Of a stretch of DNA of 64,000 nt, positions 44,661-53,281 are shown piece by piece. Position numbers and translations under genes: made by a program. How positions within the stretch are numbered: the stretch's first letter is position 1; every line of letters starts with the position of its first letter. Location of the stretch: positions 62,001-126,000 of the forward strand of contig JAGNDO010000002.1 of the NCBI GenBank assembly GCA_018003515.1, written 5' to 3'. The notes under the pieces are model-generated. The model was not told where the DNA came from. It saw only the letters and a program-made list of their open reading frames with translations, and searched no databases. The stretch comes from Caldilineaceae bacterium (GTDB lineage Bacteria; Chloroflexota; Anaerolineae; Caldilineales; Caldilineaceae).

Positions 44661-46553
44661 TCAATCCCCCGCCACCCCCACTTCCCACCGCCCCGCTTCG
44701 GCCACGGTATCGGCATCGTAGAGGATGACGAGGAGGTTGATTGGTTGATTGGTTGATTGGTCGATTGGGAGGGGCAGGCTGTATTCATCCCGCAACACTT
44801 CGCCGGGCAGCCAGAACCCGGTGGGCGCGGCCTGGCGTAGGGGAAATTCGTCGGCCACGGACAGGGTCTCGCCGTCCGGGCCGAGGAGACGCAGGGAGAG
44901 TTTGAGGGTGCGGGTGAGGGGGACGGCGGCTTGCCAATAAAAGGCCACATTCAGACTTGGCCCGGCGGCTTGCTGGGCGATGGCCAGATCATAGCCTGTG
45001 AGGCGCAGACGGCCCTCGTCGAACTCAACCTGGGCGGGATATTGGGGCGGGCCGGATTGGGCCTGACCTCTTGGCCACACCCGCACCAGGGGACCGGTTC
45101 CGGTGAAGCTATACTCGCCCTCGATCCCCGCCAATTCCCGCGTGAGAAAAACTGGATGGCCCGCGGCCACATTTTCGGCCACCAGCGCCCGGCGCAGATC
45201 CGGATCATCCGCGGCCACGGGGAGGGCGTTGAGACCCAGCCCTTCGGATTGCTGCATGTACTTGAGTGCGGTCACCTCGCCCACGATGCCGATCACCCGG
45301 CTGTCCGGCGGAAAGTCCACCTTGGCCATCGCCACGGCCTGATCGTGGGCGGTCCACGCATAGACCGGCGGGACAAACCCAGGCCCCACCCCTTGCATGG
45401 CGATCCCGACTATCAGCATGGCCAGAGCCATCTGATCCGACCAGACGCTCATCTTTTGGCGACTAAATAGCCAAACTGTCCCCGCGCCCACGCCCACGGC
45501 CAGCACCATCAAAAGCGGAAGCAAAAAGACCTCCGGGTCCCCCACCCGATAGTTGACCACAAAAAGTAGATTCACCAGCCCGGTCAGGGCCAAGAGCAGC
45601 CCGATCCCCCGGGCCGCCCCCCGCTGTCTCCCCAGCCAGATCCAGCCCCCGATCCCCAAAACCAGATAGAACGCGCCCATCTGCCCCATCAAAAAAGCCA
45701 GCCACTCCCCGGCAGATCGGCTGACGGCCAGGGCGTTGGCCTGGAAAAAGCCCGCATAGCCCTGGGCCAGCAGATGAAACCAGAAGCCCGCCCAGGAATT
45801 CACATAGTCGCCGTTGAGGTCCGCCACGCCCATGCCCGCCCGCAGGGGGAGGTAGAGATAGAGGAGGAGAGGCAGAGACAGGGCGGCGAGCCAGCGCAGC
45901 CAGATCCAGCGGGGCCGCCACAGACCGGGGATCTGCCAGAGCAGATAGATGGCCAGCCCAGGGGCCAACAGCAAAGTCGTGCGGTGATGGGTCAGGCTGA
46001 GGCCAAAAAGAAGGAACAGGTGGGTCATGTGCCGATCTGGATTCACGACGGACTGTTGGGTCAGGCCCACGGCGGCGTAGAGGAGGGCGGCGGTGAATAG
46101 GCCGTGGAGGGCATAGACCTCGGCCACGGTGGCCTGGCTCCACCAGACCGACCCCAGGCCAAAGACCCCGGCCCCGATCAACCCGGCCAGAGGCTGGGCC
46201 CCATACCCCGACTGCCGGGTCATCCGGCGGATGAGCAGAAAGACCAGCCCCACGGTCGCCGCCCCGGCCACCGCGCTGAAGAGATTCATGCGCCACGCCC
46301 AGTTGCCCACCGGGAAGATCACCCGGCTCCACAGCCCGCCCAAGAGGGTGTAGAGGGGATATCCCGTGGGGTGGGCGATGCCCAGGGTGGGGCCGACCAG
46401 TTGAAACTCCAGGCTGTCGTCGTCAAAGCGCACCAGGCTGGGGGCCGCGGTGGACGCGTACAGGACGAACGCGGCCATCCCCACCAGCCAAGGCAGCCAC
46501 CGGTCCAGATCAATTGAGCGCAGCCCGACCCGCGAGCGAAGATTGGCAAACAT
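44661..46553 (-). CDS. DUF2723 polytopic membrane protein (glycosyltransferase-like)
   Basis: 630 residues, about 10-12 transmembrane helices. DUF2723 marks: YASTAAPSLVRFDDDSLEFQLVGPTLGIAHPTGYPLYTLLG near the N-terminus, with the acidic DDD/E pair of GT-C enzymes, and WSQATVAEVYALHG. The family is thought to mannosylate or otherwise glycosylate exported proteins; here that is inference. A C-terminal soluble beta-sandwich (about 520-630) is interrupted by [11 protein letters not shown], encoded by a TTGATTGG repeat at 44736-44769. ATG 46553 has only a close GAGGG; longer frames upstream cross a REP element. Confidence 0.87.
   Translation of the reverse strand: MFANLRSRVGLRSIDLDRWLPWLVGMAAFVLYASTAAPSLVRFDDDSLEFQLVGPTLGIAHPTGYPLYTLLGGLWSRVIFPVGNWAWRMNLFSAVAGAATVGLVFLLIRRMTRQSGYGAQPLAGLIGAGVFGLGSVWWSQATVAEVYALHGLFTAALLYAAVGLTQQSVVNPDRHMTHLFLLFGLSLTHHRTTLLLAPGLAIYLLWQIPGLWRPRWIWLRWLAALSLPLLLYLYLPLRAGMGVADLNGDYVNSWAGFWFHLLAQGYAGFFQANALAVSRSAGEWLAFLMGQMGAFYLVLGIGGWIWLGRQRGAARGIGLLLALTGLVNLLFVVNYRVGDPEVFLLPLLMVLAVGVGAGTVWLFSRQKMSVWSDQMALAMLIVGIAMQGVGPGFVPPVYAWTAHDQAVAMAKVDFPPDSRVIGIVGEVTALKYMQQSEGLGLNALPVAADDPDLRRALVAENVAAGHPVFLTRELAGIEGEYSFTGTGPLVRVWPRGQAQSGPPQYPAQVEFDEGRLRLTGYDLAIAQQAAGPSLNVAFYWQAAVPLTRTLKLSLRLLGPDGETLSVADEFPLRQAAPTGFWLPGEVLRDEYSLPLPIDQSTNQPINLLVILYDADTVAEAGRWEVGVAGD
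44736..44769. repeat. TTGATTGG octamer repeat inside the DUF2723 gene
   Basis: About four units, in frame, encoding DQSTNQPIN in the C-terminal domain. Confidence 0.9.
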
Positions 46554-46647
46554 GGCCCTCAGTTTACCACATCTGGGGGTCAACTTTGATCCTGTTCCGG
46601 TCTGGGGTATCATAACGGCCATTCTCCCGCCGAGACCCCAATCCGTC

Positions 46648-46712
46648 GGTGCGGTTTTTAACCGCACAAATCGCCGGATCATGTGAATTGTGCGGTTGAA
46701 AACCGCACCTAC
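46648..46712. repeat. REP-like inverted repeat GGTGCGGTT, copy 2
   Basis: Two hairpins, ggtgcggtttttaaccgcac and gtgcggttgaaaaccgcacc, head to head; the same composite as 21492-21559. Located between divergent DUF2723 and Amt-like genes. Confidence 0.75.
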
Positions 46713-46760
46713 TTTGCGGCAGAAACCAAGATTTTTCCTACGCCCCATCGGACGTTGCCC

Positions 46761-48521
46761 ATGTTGACACCCGTTCAATCCAAACCTGTTTTATTTACCC
46801 GCCGCTCTGCGCCAGAAGGACTGGGCGCAAATAATTCCGCCATGATCTGCGCTAGTACACGTCGGCGTACATTGGTCCGGGATAACTTTGCTCTAGCCGG
46901 GTCACGGACCCGGCTAGAGCAGCTGATCCCGGAGTTATTTGCGCCGAGCCATACTAGCGCAGGGAAATCCCGGACTTTTCCGCTCCGAGTTGCCCTGACC
47001 CTGTTGGCCACCATCGCCGCCATTTTGCTGGCCTGGCCCCACCCTGTCCTGGCCGACGGGATTGCTGCCCCGGCCCTGGCGGAGAGTTTGGCGGCCCCCG
47101 GCTTCTGGTATCTGCTGGCTGCGGGGATGGCCTTGCTGGTCCCTGCCGGGCTGGTGTTGATCGGGGCCGCCGGTCTCAGCCCGGAGCGGGCGTGGGATGC
47201 GGCCTTGGGCGGCCTGGGTGCGGTGGGGCTGGCGGCTTTGGCCTATTGGGCCGTGGGCTTTGCCCTGCAATTTGGCGGGGTGGGGCTGGCCCATGTGCGC
47301 CCGGAATTGGCCGACCTGGTCTGGGAGTGGAGCGCCCTCCCCGCGGCCTGGGGCACGGATTGGGGCATGGCTGGGTTGAGCGGCTGGTTTTTGAGCGGTC
47401 CCAGCATCACGCCCCTGGCCTATGCGCTCTTTCTGGCCCATCTGCCCTGGGCCATCACCGCGGCCCTGCTGCCCGTCCTGGCCCTGCGGGGACGCGCCCC
47501 GGCCGCGGCCACGTTGGTTTTGGCCCTTGTTACCGGCGGCATCATCTATCCCTTGGCCGGGAATTGGGTGCAGGGGGGCGGCTGGCTGGCGGCCTTGGGT
47601 CGAAATTTGGGCCTGGGCCACGGCTTGGTCGATTTTGGCGGCGCGGGGACGGTCTTTTTGGTGGCCTCCACCGTGGCCTTGGCCGCCCTCTGGTATTGGG
47701 TGCCCCGTCCGCCCAAACAGGCGTGGGGCCAGCCCACCCTGCCTCCGGTGCATCTGCCCCTCTTGGCCGTGGTGGGTGCATTCCTGATCATGGCGGGCAG
47801 CATCGGCTGGAGTTGGTCCAATCCCTTGCAAATTGAGGTTTTGGGCGAAATTGGTCCCCTGCGGGGCAGCGCCAACGCCATTCTTTATGCCGCGGGCGGA
47901 TTGCTGGCCCCCTTGCTCTACACCTGGTTTGTCACCGGCAGCAGCGACCCCCTCTTCACGGCCCGGGGATTGGTGGCGGGGATGGTGGCCGGGCTGGCCA
48001 CCGGCCCCTTTGTCTCGCCGCCGGGCGCGCTGATCATCGGCGTCCTGGCCGGGGTGAGTGTGCCCTTGGTGACCTATGTGGTGGACCAACGCTTCCGCCT
48101 GGATGACCGGGCCGGGATCGTGGCAATGGGTTTGGTCCCCGCCCTGTTGGGGTTGACGGTGATGGGCTTGTGGGCCGATGGGGTGGTGGGCAGCGGGTGG
48201 AACGTGACCGGGGTGGGCGACTATTTGGGCGTGGCGGGCCAAGGCGTCTCCGGGATCTTCGTGGCCTCCGGCTTCCAGGCCGACTTCCCCGGCCAACTCC
48301 AGGCCCAACTGATCGGGCTGGTCAGCCTGACCCTGTGGGGGAGCGTCAGCGGTGCGCTGCTCTCTCTGCCCCTGGGCCTGATCTTCCGCACCCTGCGCCC
48401 GGTCCAGGCCGATGACTATGGTCATAATGAGATAGAATATGAAGACGACAGCGGCTACGATCTTTCCCCGTTGGATTCAGAACTGGCCGCCTTGGCTGGG
48501 GATGGGCCGCAGAGAAGATAA
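46761..48521 (+). CDS. Ammonium transporter (Amt) family protein without the pore histidines
   Basis: 586 residues from ATG 46761; the true start is uncertain because 46824-46962 is a palindromic element and the hydrophobic signal begins only near 46990. About 11 helices show Amt features: LAYWAVGFALQFGGVGL, FGGAGTVFLVASTVALAALWYW and GVAGQGVSGIFVASGF. Aligned to E. coli AmtB, the twin pore histidines are Phe (H168 position in GTVFL) and Gln (H318 position in GQGVSG). The acidic tail (EIEYEDDSGYDLSPLDSE) is unusual. Twin-His loss is known to change or abolish ammonium conduction, so this may be a sensor or transport something else. Confidence 0.78.
   Translation: MLTPVQSKPVLFTRRSAPEGLGANNSAMICASTRRRTLVRDNFALAGSRTRLEQLIPELFAPSHTSAGKSRTFPLRVALTLLATIAAILLAWPHPVLADGIAAPALAESLAAPGFWYLLAAGMALLVPAGLVLIGAAGLSPERAWDAALGGLGAVGLAALAYWAVGFALQFGGVGLAHVRPELADLVWEWSALPAAWGTDWGMAGLSGWFLSGPSITPLAYALFLAHLPWAITAALLPVLALRGRAPAAATLVLALVTGGIIYPLAGNWVQGGGWLAALGRNLGLGHGLVDFGGAGTVFLVASTVALAALWYWVPRPPKQAWGQPTLPPVHLPLLAVVGAFLIMAGSIGWSWSNPLQIEVLGEIGPLRGSANAILYAAGGLLAPLLYTWFVTGSSDPLFTARGLVAGMVAGLATGPFVSPPGALIIGVLAGVSVPLVTYVVDQRFRLDDRAGIVAMGLVPALLGLTVMGLWADGVVGSGWNVTGVGDYLGVAGQGVSGIFVASGFQADFPGQLQAQLIGLVSLTLWGSVSGALLSLPLGLIFRTLRPVQADDYGHNEIEYEDDSGYDLSPLDSELAALAGDGPQRR
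46824..46962. repeat. Complex palindromic element at the 5' end of the Amt-like gene
   Basis: Four arm pairs: ggcgcaaataattccg / cggagttatttgcgcc (46824, 46930), ctgcgctagt / actagcgcag (46847, 46953), ccgggat / atcccgg (46877, 46926), gctctagccgggtc / gacccggctagagc (46890, 46907). The first two pairs cross, so not all can form in one simple fold. Confidence 0.75.
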
Positions 48522-48523
48522 CA

Positions 48524-48628
48524 AATAGGCCACGGATTGAACGGATTTGACGGATGAAAACGGATTTTTCTTTTTTAGAAAGATCCGTTTTTTGATCCGT
48601 TTGATCCGTTCAATCCGTGGCCTATTTG
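48524..48628. terminator. CGGAT-rich bidirectional hairpin
   Basis: aaataggccacggattgaac...cggattttt pairs with aaagatccgtttt...gttcaatccgtggcctattt. It separates convergent Amt-like (stop 48521) and thpR (stop 48622) genes and has U-tracts inside both arms. Confidence 0.75.
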
Positions 48629-49230
48629 TTGAAGGCAAAATGGCCCAGGGGCGTATAGACGCTGCCTGTGGGCCGCAGTTCGCTGTGCATGAAGACGACC
48701 TCTTGCACATGGACCGTGCCCAGATCGGAGAGATCCAGGGGCGGGGCGGCGCGGAAGGTGGTGAGGACGGCACCCAATTGACGCTGTTGTGGGGGCGAAA
48801 CTTGGCGTCCCACGCGGGCCAGGGTGATGTGGGGCGAGAAGGGGCGGCCTTCGGCGGGGAACCCGGCGGATTGGGCGATCTGCTCTGTGCGGGTCTGGAG
48901 GTGGGCCAAGGCGACCAGATCCCCGGTGAGGCCGACCCACACCACCCGTGGACGGGCGCATGTGGGGAAGCAGCCCAGGCCGGTGAGGGTCAACGCGAAT
49001 GGACCCTGGTCCCGCACCACAGCCGCCAAGCCCACCTTCACCTGCGCCACTTGATCTGCGCTGGTTTCTCCCAAAAAGCGCAAGGTCACATGGGCCTTCT
49101 CCACCCCGGCCCAGCGCAGCACCCCGTCCGCCACCCCCGCCCGGCGCAGATCTCCCCGTAAGGCCCGCTCCACCCGGCCCAATCCCGTTCTCATTTCGTC
49201 GGACAGGTCAATGGCGATGAATGTGCGCAT
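48622..49230 (-). CDS. thpR: RNA 2',3'-cyclic phosphodiesterase (2H family)
   Basis: Opens 2',3'-cyclic phosphates on RNA ends (formerly called 2'-5' RNA ligase). 202 residues with the two 2H motifs HVTL (about 47-50) and HITL (about 133-136), and the N-terminal RTFIAIDLSDEM that begins the family. The ATG at 49230 directly abuts a GGCGAAT repeat and has no SD. Confidence 0.93.
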   Translation of the reverse strand: MRTFIAIDLSDEMRTGLGRVERALRGDLRRAGVADGVLRWAGVEKAHVTLRFLGETSADQVAQVKVGLAAVVRDQGPFALTLTGLGCFPTCARPRVVWVGLTGDLVALAHLQTRTEQIAQSAGFPAEGRPFSPHITLARVGRQVSPPQQRQLGAVLTTFRAAPPLDLSDLGTVHVQEVVFMHSELRPTGSVYTPLGHFAFNK

Positions 49231-49234
49231 GGTT

Positions 49235-49275
49235 TGAATGGCGGATGGCGGATGGCGAATGGCGAATGGCGAATT
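49235..49275. repeat. GGCGAAT/GGCGGAT heptamer tandem array
   Basis: Five units ending at the thpR start codon; it separates thpR from the FN3 protein gene. Confidence 0.88.
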
Positions 49276-49311
49276 CAGTTCACCCTTTCACCCGCTCACC
49301 CCTTCAGCTTT

Positions 49312-50250
49312 TCACCGCCCCACCCGATCATCCCGGCGGGAGCGGATGAAGAAGAGGCCGCCCAGGAAGGAGAGCAGGCTGAGGCCGCCGATGCCCAAAC
49401 CAGAGAGGCAGAGCAGGCTGGTGAGGGTGTTGCCGCCCAGCAGCCCGGTTTGGGGTGTGGGGCTGGCGACGGGGGTACCGTTGGTTGACCCCAGCAGACC
49501 GCTGAAAATCCCCGCGGCCAGTGGGGTGGTCGTGGGCAGGGGGGTGAAGGTGGCCTGGGGCTGGCGCACGGGGGTGGCGGTGAAGGTGGCGGTGTGTACC
49601 ACGTAGGGCGGTGTGGGGCTGCCCGGCTCTGGGGTGAGGGTGGCCGTGGGCGTGGGGGAGGGGATGGGCGTCTCTGTGGCCGTGGGGGTTGGGCTGAAGA
49701 GAGGCGTCGGCGTGGCCGTGGGGGTGGCAGTGGGCGTCTCGGAGGGGGTGGGCGTGACCGTGGGGGTGGGCGAGGGCAGGGGGGTGGGGGTGATGTTTAG
49801 CCCATAGCCGCAGCGCACGAAGATTTCGCCGGGGTCGCCGTTGCTGGTGATCTCTTGAAGTTGGAAGCAATAGCTGACGCCCCGCACCAGGCCGAAGGCG
49901 TTCAGGCTGTAATCTGCGGTCTCTGTCAGGCTGCCCGTGGCCGTGATTATGCCGCCGATGGGATGATAGGCGCTGTCCGGCTGGTTTTCCTCTTTGCAAT
50001 AGACCCGATAACCCAGGAGGTCATACTCTTGGGTGGTGCCCCAGGTCACCCGCACCCGATCTGCTTGGGCGATGGGGTCAAAATAGGCCAATTGCAGCGC
50101 GGCCTCGGCACTCTTTGCCCCCAGGAAGATGCCCCCAATGGCTCCTGGGATCAGACCCAGCAGTAAACCGATCAGCCACAGCTTTCTCCACCAGGGCGAC
50201 GGGCGCGCAGAAAGGCCAGGGGCGGCGGGGCGGTGAAGACGGATGGGCAC
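49312..50250 (-). CDS. Exported fibronectin type III-like protein with TPTP stalk and C-terminal anchor
   Basis: 312 residues. N-terminal hydrophobic signal (about 23-50), one FN3-like domain (about 52-150: VRVTWGTTQEYDLLGYRVYCKEEN), a long Thr/Pro stalk (155-255, TPTPTxTP), and a C-terminal helix followed by RSRRDD, as in wall- or membrane-anchored proteins. The function is likely structural or binding. The stop of the SCO gene lies 6 bases upstream, so they share a transcript. Confidence 0.75.
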   Translation of the reverse strand: MPIRLHRPAAPGLSARPSPWWRKLWLIGLLLGLIPGAIGGIFLGAKSAEAALQLAYFDPIAQADRVRVTWGTTQEYDLLGYRVYCKEENQPDSAYHPIGGIITATGSLTETADYSLNAFGLVRGVSYCFQLQEITSNGDPGEIFVRCGYGLNITPTPLPSPTPTVTPTPSETPTATPTATPTPLFSPTPTATETPIPSPTPTATLTPEPGSPTPPYVVHTATFTATPVRQPQATFTPLPTTTPLAAGIFSGLLGSTNGTPVASPTPQTGLLGGNTLTSLLCLSGLGIGGLSLLSFLGGLFFIRSRRDDRVGR

Positions 50251-50256
50251 GGTGGC

Positions 50257-50895
50257 CTAGCCCTTTTTCAAGAGATACTCGATGTCCGGGAGCATTTCGG
50301 CGGGGGTGGACTCGAAGGAGAAGAGTTCGCGCAACAGGCCATCCTGATCGACTATGGAGACCCAGGCGGTGTGATCGACCAAGTAGTCGCCGGTTGCCGT
50401 TTTATCGGTGGGGTTTTGCTCGGCAAAGGCCCCAAAGATCATCTTTGCCGTCTCCAGTTCCGGCCCGGCGGGGATGCGCAGGCCATAGAAGTTGGGGTTG
50501 AAGGCGGGAATATAGGTGGCCAGCTTCTCCACGGTGTCCCGTTCCGGGTCCACGGAGATGAAGACGATATCCACTTTGGCGGCGTTGTCGCCCAACATGG
50601 CGTAGAGTTGGACCATCTCGGCCAGGGTGGTGGGGCAGACATCCGGGCAGAAGGTGTAGCCGAAGAAGACGACCAGCACCCGGCCCTTGTGCCCACTGAG
50701 GCGGAAGGTGCTGCCGTCCCAATTGGTGGCGGTGATGTCGTAGAGTTCCTTGGGCGGGTCCAGGGGGGTGCCGTTGAATTGGTATCCATTGCCGCAAGCC
50801 GACACGAGCAGACTGGTCACCAGAAGGATGACCAGGATCAGGAGGGCTGGGCGGGCTGGGCGGGTTGGGGTGGGCTGGGTGGGCTGGGTGGGCAT
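50257..50895 (-). CDS. SCO1/SenC-family copper chaperone lipoprotein
   Basis: 212 residues. Lipoprotein signal with LVSAC lipobox (Cys34), then a thioredoxin fold with the copper site FCPDVCPTT (CxxxC) and the later His in DYLVDHTAW. This type matures the CuA centre of cytochrome c oxidase or handles thiol redox outside the membrane. The first codons are a PTQPTQP run from a cccagcccac repeat. A separate promoter was not seen; it may be read with the upstream thioredoxin-like gene. Confidence 0.92.
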   Translation of the reverse strand: MPTQPTQPTPTRPARPALLILVILLVTSLLVSACGNGYQFNGTPLDPPKELYDITATNWDGSTFRLSGHKGRVLVVFFGYTFCPDVCPTTLAEMVQLYAMLGDNAAKVDIVFISVDPERDTVEKLATYIPAFNPNFYGLRIPAGPELETAKMIFGAFAEQNPTDKTATGDYLVDHTAWVSIVDQDGLLRELFSFESTPAEMLPDIEYLLKKG

Positions 50896-50928
50896 GGTGG
50901 GTCCGTGAGAAGATTGTTGATTGGTTGA

Positions 50929-51678
50929 TTAGCGTTTGCGATTGGATGAAGGGCGGCGATCCCCGGTGTTTGGGGTATCCGGGATGTCGGGGGTGTCGGG
51001 GGTGTCGCTCTCTTCGGTGACGAGATCGGCCAAGAGGGTGCGGATCTCTGTGACCGCGGCTTGGTCGGCGGTTTTAGCGTACCACATGCGCATTTCGTGA
51101 TAGAGACGCTGGGTCAGCTCGGTCAACTGGTTATCTTGGGCTGGGCTGATGTCGTCGTCATCCAGATCCATGAGGGCCACATAGTCGGCATGGGTCTCCA
51201 TCCACCGGTCCAAGAAGCCGTCGGCCACCTGGGGCCGAGGCCCCCATTGGGCGCTGACATCCCACTCCTCGTCAAAGACCAGGAGCAAGGGGAAGTCCAG
51301 ATCGGCCTCCTCGTCCAACAGATCCACCTCCTCAACCAGCCCAGCCAAAGAGGTCAGATCATCGTCCGTGGTCAGAATGCGCAGACTAAGACGGGTGCCA
51401 GCCTCGGCCAAGCGGGCCAGCAGGGGCAGCAGGATGAAGGTGTCCGGGCTATCTGTCTCGACCACCACCATCAAGTGCAGCCAGTCGGGATAGGTGGCCA
51501 AAAAGAGCTGGTCCTCCGGGCTGAGCCGGGTTTCGTGCCAACGTCCGCGCAAGATGGAGGCGGCTTCGGGATAGGCGGTCAGGTACTCGGCAAAGGAAAG
51601 GCCAGCGGTGACGGCCAGGGATTTCTGTTTAAGGGAGATAATTTTGGTGGTGGTCAGGTCCAGATCGAGGTCGATCAT
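50929..51678 (-). CDS. Thioredoxin_9-like protein lacking active-site cysteines
   Basis: 249 residues. An N-terminal helical segment (LSFAEYLTAYPEAASIL), then a thioredoxin-like core (WLHLMVVVETDSPDTFILLPLLARLAEAGTRLSLRILT, PLLLVFDEEWDVSAQWGPRP) arranged like the Thioredoxin_9 family. Where relatives carry DWCxD, this protein has VETDSP, so no redox Cys is present. The acidic C-tail ends in repeats of DTPDTPDIPDTP. The start ATG 51678 has GGAG five bases upstream; a longer frame from 51732 lacks an SD. Confidence 0.68.
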   Translation of the reverse strand: MIDLDLDLTTTKIISLKQKSLAVTAGLSFAEYLTAYPEAASILRGRWHETRLSPEDQLFLATYPDWLHLMVVVETDSPDTFILLPLLARLAEAGTRLSLRILTTDDDLTSLAGLVEEVDLLDEEADLDFPLLLVFDEEWDVSAQWGPRPQVADGFLDRWMETHADYVALMDLDDDDISPAQDNQLTELTQRLYHEMRMWYAKTADQAAVTEIRTLLADLVTEESDTPDTPDIPDTPNTGDRRPSSNRKR

Positions 51679-51727
51679 GCAGGCTCCACTTGGGCAGGGG
51701 GCGGATAGATTCATAGAATTGGTAACT

Positions 51728-51779
51728 ACCATCCCCTCCCCGCCTCCCCCAATCTGGGGGAGGCGGGGAGGGGGTGGTC
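51728..51779. repeat. CCCCCAAT.CTGGGGG palindrome, copy 2
   Basis: tcccctccccgcctccccc / gggggaggcggggagggg, a 19-bp perfect stem with loop AATCT, between the thioredoxin-like gene and the glyA promoter. Confidence 0.8.
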
Positions 51780-51866
51780 ATTATGCTGAATTTTAACATA
51801 CCCTTTTGTAATTGCTCATTTTCAACGCAGAGGCAACATTCATGCCCCACGCATCACGCCTCACGA

Positions 51867-51895
51867 TTGACCAAAAATGAGAGGAATGGTATTGT
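51867..51895 (+). promoter_or_regulatory. glyA promoter
   Basis: TTGACC (51867-51872), 17-bp spacer, TATTGT (51890-51895); start point near 51902, about 63 bases before the ATG. Confidence 0.65.
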
Positions 51896-51918
51896 GAAAC
51901 CGATAACAAATTCATCTG

Positions 51919-51945
51919 GCGCACGGGAGACCCTGTGCGTTTTTC
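51919..51945 (+). promoter_or_regulatory. Candidate attenuator hairpin in the glyA leader
   Basis: CGCAC-GGG-aga-CCC-(t)-GTGCG followed by TTTTTCTC, then the SD GGGAGGAG. The stem plus U-tract resembles a small terminator directly in front of the ribosome binding site. No riboswitch class recognised. Confidence 0.35.
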
Positions 51946-51964
51946 TCTTGGGAGGAGTATCCAC

Positions 51965-53281
51965 ATGAGCCTTTCTTCTGAACTGTTGGCCAATTCTTCA
52001 TCCACCGTGGGGGCGTGGACCGACGCACCGGATCCCCGAGTGATCCTGCGGGACAGTGACCCGGAGCTGTACAGCGCCATTGAGCTGGAGCGTCAGCGCC
52101 AAAGTGACGGCATCGAGTTGATCGCCAGCGAGAACTATGTGTCGCCGGGGGTGTTGGCGGCTATGGGCAGCGTGCTGACCAACAAATATGCCGAGGGGTA
52201 TCCGGGCAAGCGCTATTATGGCGGCTGTGTCTATGTGGATGTGGCGGAAGAGATCGCCATCCGCCGGGCCAAGCAGCTTTTTGGCGCCGAACATGCCAAC
52301 GTGCAGCCCCACGCCGGGGCCCAGGCCAACTCCGCGGTCTATTTGGGCCTGCTCAACGTGGGGGACACGGTGCTGGGCATGAAGCTGGACCACGGCGGCC
52401 ACCTGACCCACGGTTTCCGGCTCAACAGTTCGGGCCAACTCTACAACTTCATCAGCTATGGGGTGAAAGAGGGAACCGAGCAGATCGACTATGACGAGAT
52501 GGCCCGCTTGGCCGACGAGCACAAGCCCAAGATGATCGTGGTCGGCGGCAGCGCCTATCCCCGCTTCTTCGACTATCCCCGTCTGCGCCAAATTGCGGAC
52601 AGCGTGGGCGCGCTGTTGATGATGGACATGGCCCATGTGGCCGGTCTGGTGGCCGCCAAGCTGCACCCGGACCCGGTGCCCTATTGCGATGTGGTGACCA
52701 CCACCACCCACAAGACCCTGCGGGCGGCTCGCGGCGGCATGATTTTGTGCAAAGAGAAGTATGCCAAGATCATCGACCGAGCAGTCTTCCCCGGCACCCA
52801 GGGCGGCCCCCTCATGCACATGATTGCGGGCAAGGCGGTCGGCCTGGGCGAAGCCCTCCAGCCCGCCTTCGCCGCCTATCAACAGCGGGTGCTGGACAAC
52901 GCCCAGACCCTGGCCCGCACCTTGGAAGCCGAAGGGCTGCGCATGGTCAGCGGCGGCACGGACAACCACCTGCTCTTGGTGGATCTGGGCGTGCTGGGCG
53001 GGGATGAGATCACGGGCAAGTCCGTGGAAAAGGCCCTGGACGACGCTGGCATCCACTGCAACAAGAACATGATCCCCTACGATCCCAAACCGGCCCTGGT
53101 CACCAGCGGCATCCGGCTGGGCACCCCGGCGGCCACCACCCGGGGCATGGGCGCAGTCGAGTTCCAGCAGATTGGCCGCTGGATCGCCGCCATCGCCAAG
53201 GAGCCGGGCAACACCACGTTGCAGGCCCAGGTCAAGGAGGAAGTGATCGAGATGGTGAAGGCTTTCCCCGTGCCTGCGTAG
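51965..53281 (+). CDS. glyA: Serine hydroxymethyltransferase
   Basis: PLP enzyme: serine + THF to glycine + methylene-THF. 438 residues, normal length. Motifs: [46 protein letters not shown] and the PLP-lysine segment [21 protein letters not shown] 51965 follows GGGAGGAG by seven bases; an in-frame ATG 30 bases upstream lies in the leader hairpin and is rejected. Monocistronic with terminator at 53548-53586. Confidence 0.97.
   Translation: MSLSSELLANSSSTVGAWTDAPDPRVILRDSDPELYSAIELERQRQSDGIELIASENYVSPGVLAAMGSVLTNKYAEGYPGKRYYGGCVYVDVAEEIAIRRAKQLFGAEHANVQPHAGAQANSAVYLGLLNVGDTVLGMKLDHGGHLTHGFRLNSSGQLYNFISYGVKEGTEQIDYDEMARLADEHKPKMIVVGGSAYPRFFDYPRLRQIADSVGALLMMDMAHVAGLVAAKLHPDPVPYCDVVTTTTHKTLRAARGGMILCKEKYAKIIDRAVFPGTQGGPLMHMIAGKAVGLGEALQPAFAAYQQRVLDNAQTLARTLEAEGLRMVSGGTDNHLLLVDLGVLGGDEITGKSVEKALDDAGIHCNKNMIPYDPKPALVTSGIRLGTPAATTRGMGAVEFQQIGRWIAAIAKEPGNTTLQAQVKEEVIEMVKAFPVPA

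Noticed and set aside
51902-51964. Known riboswitch in the glyA leader
   Set aside because: The leader is only about 60 bases; too short for glycine, THF or ZTP aptamers, so only an attenuator-like hairpin is noted.
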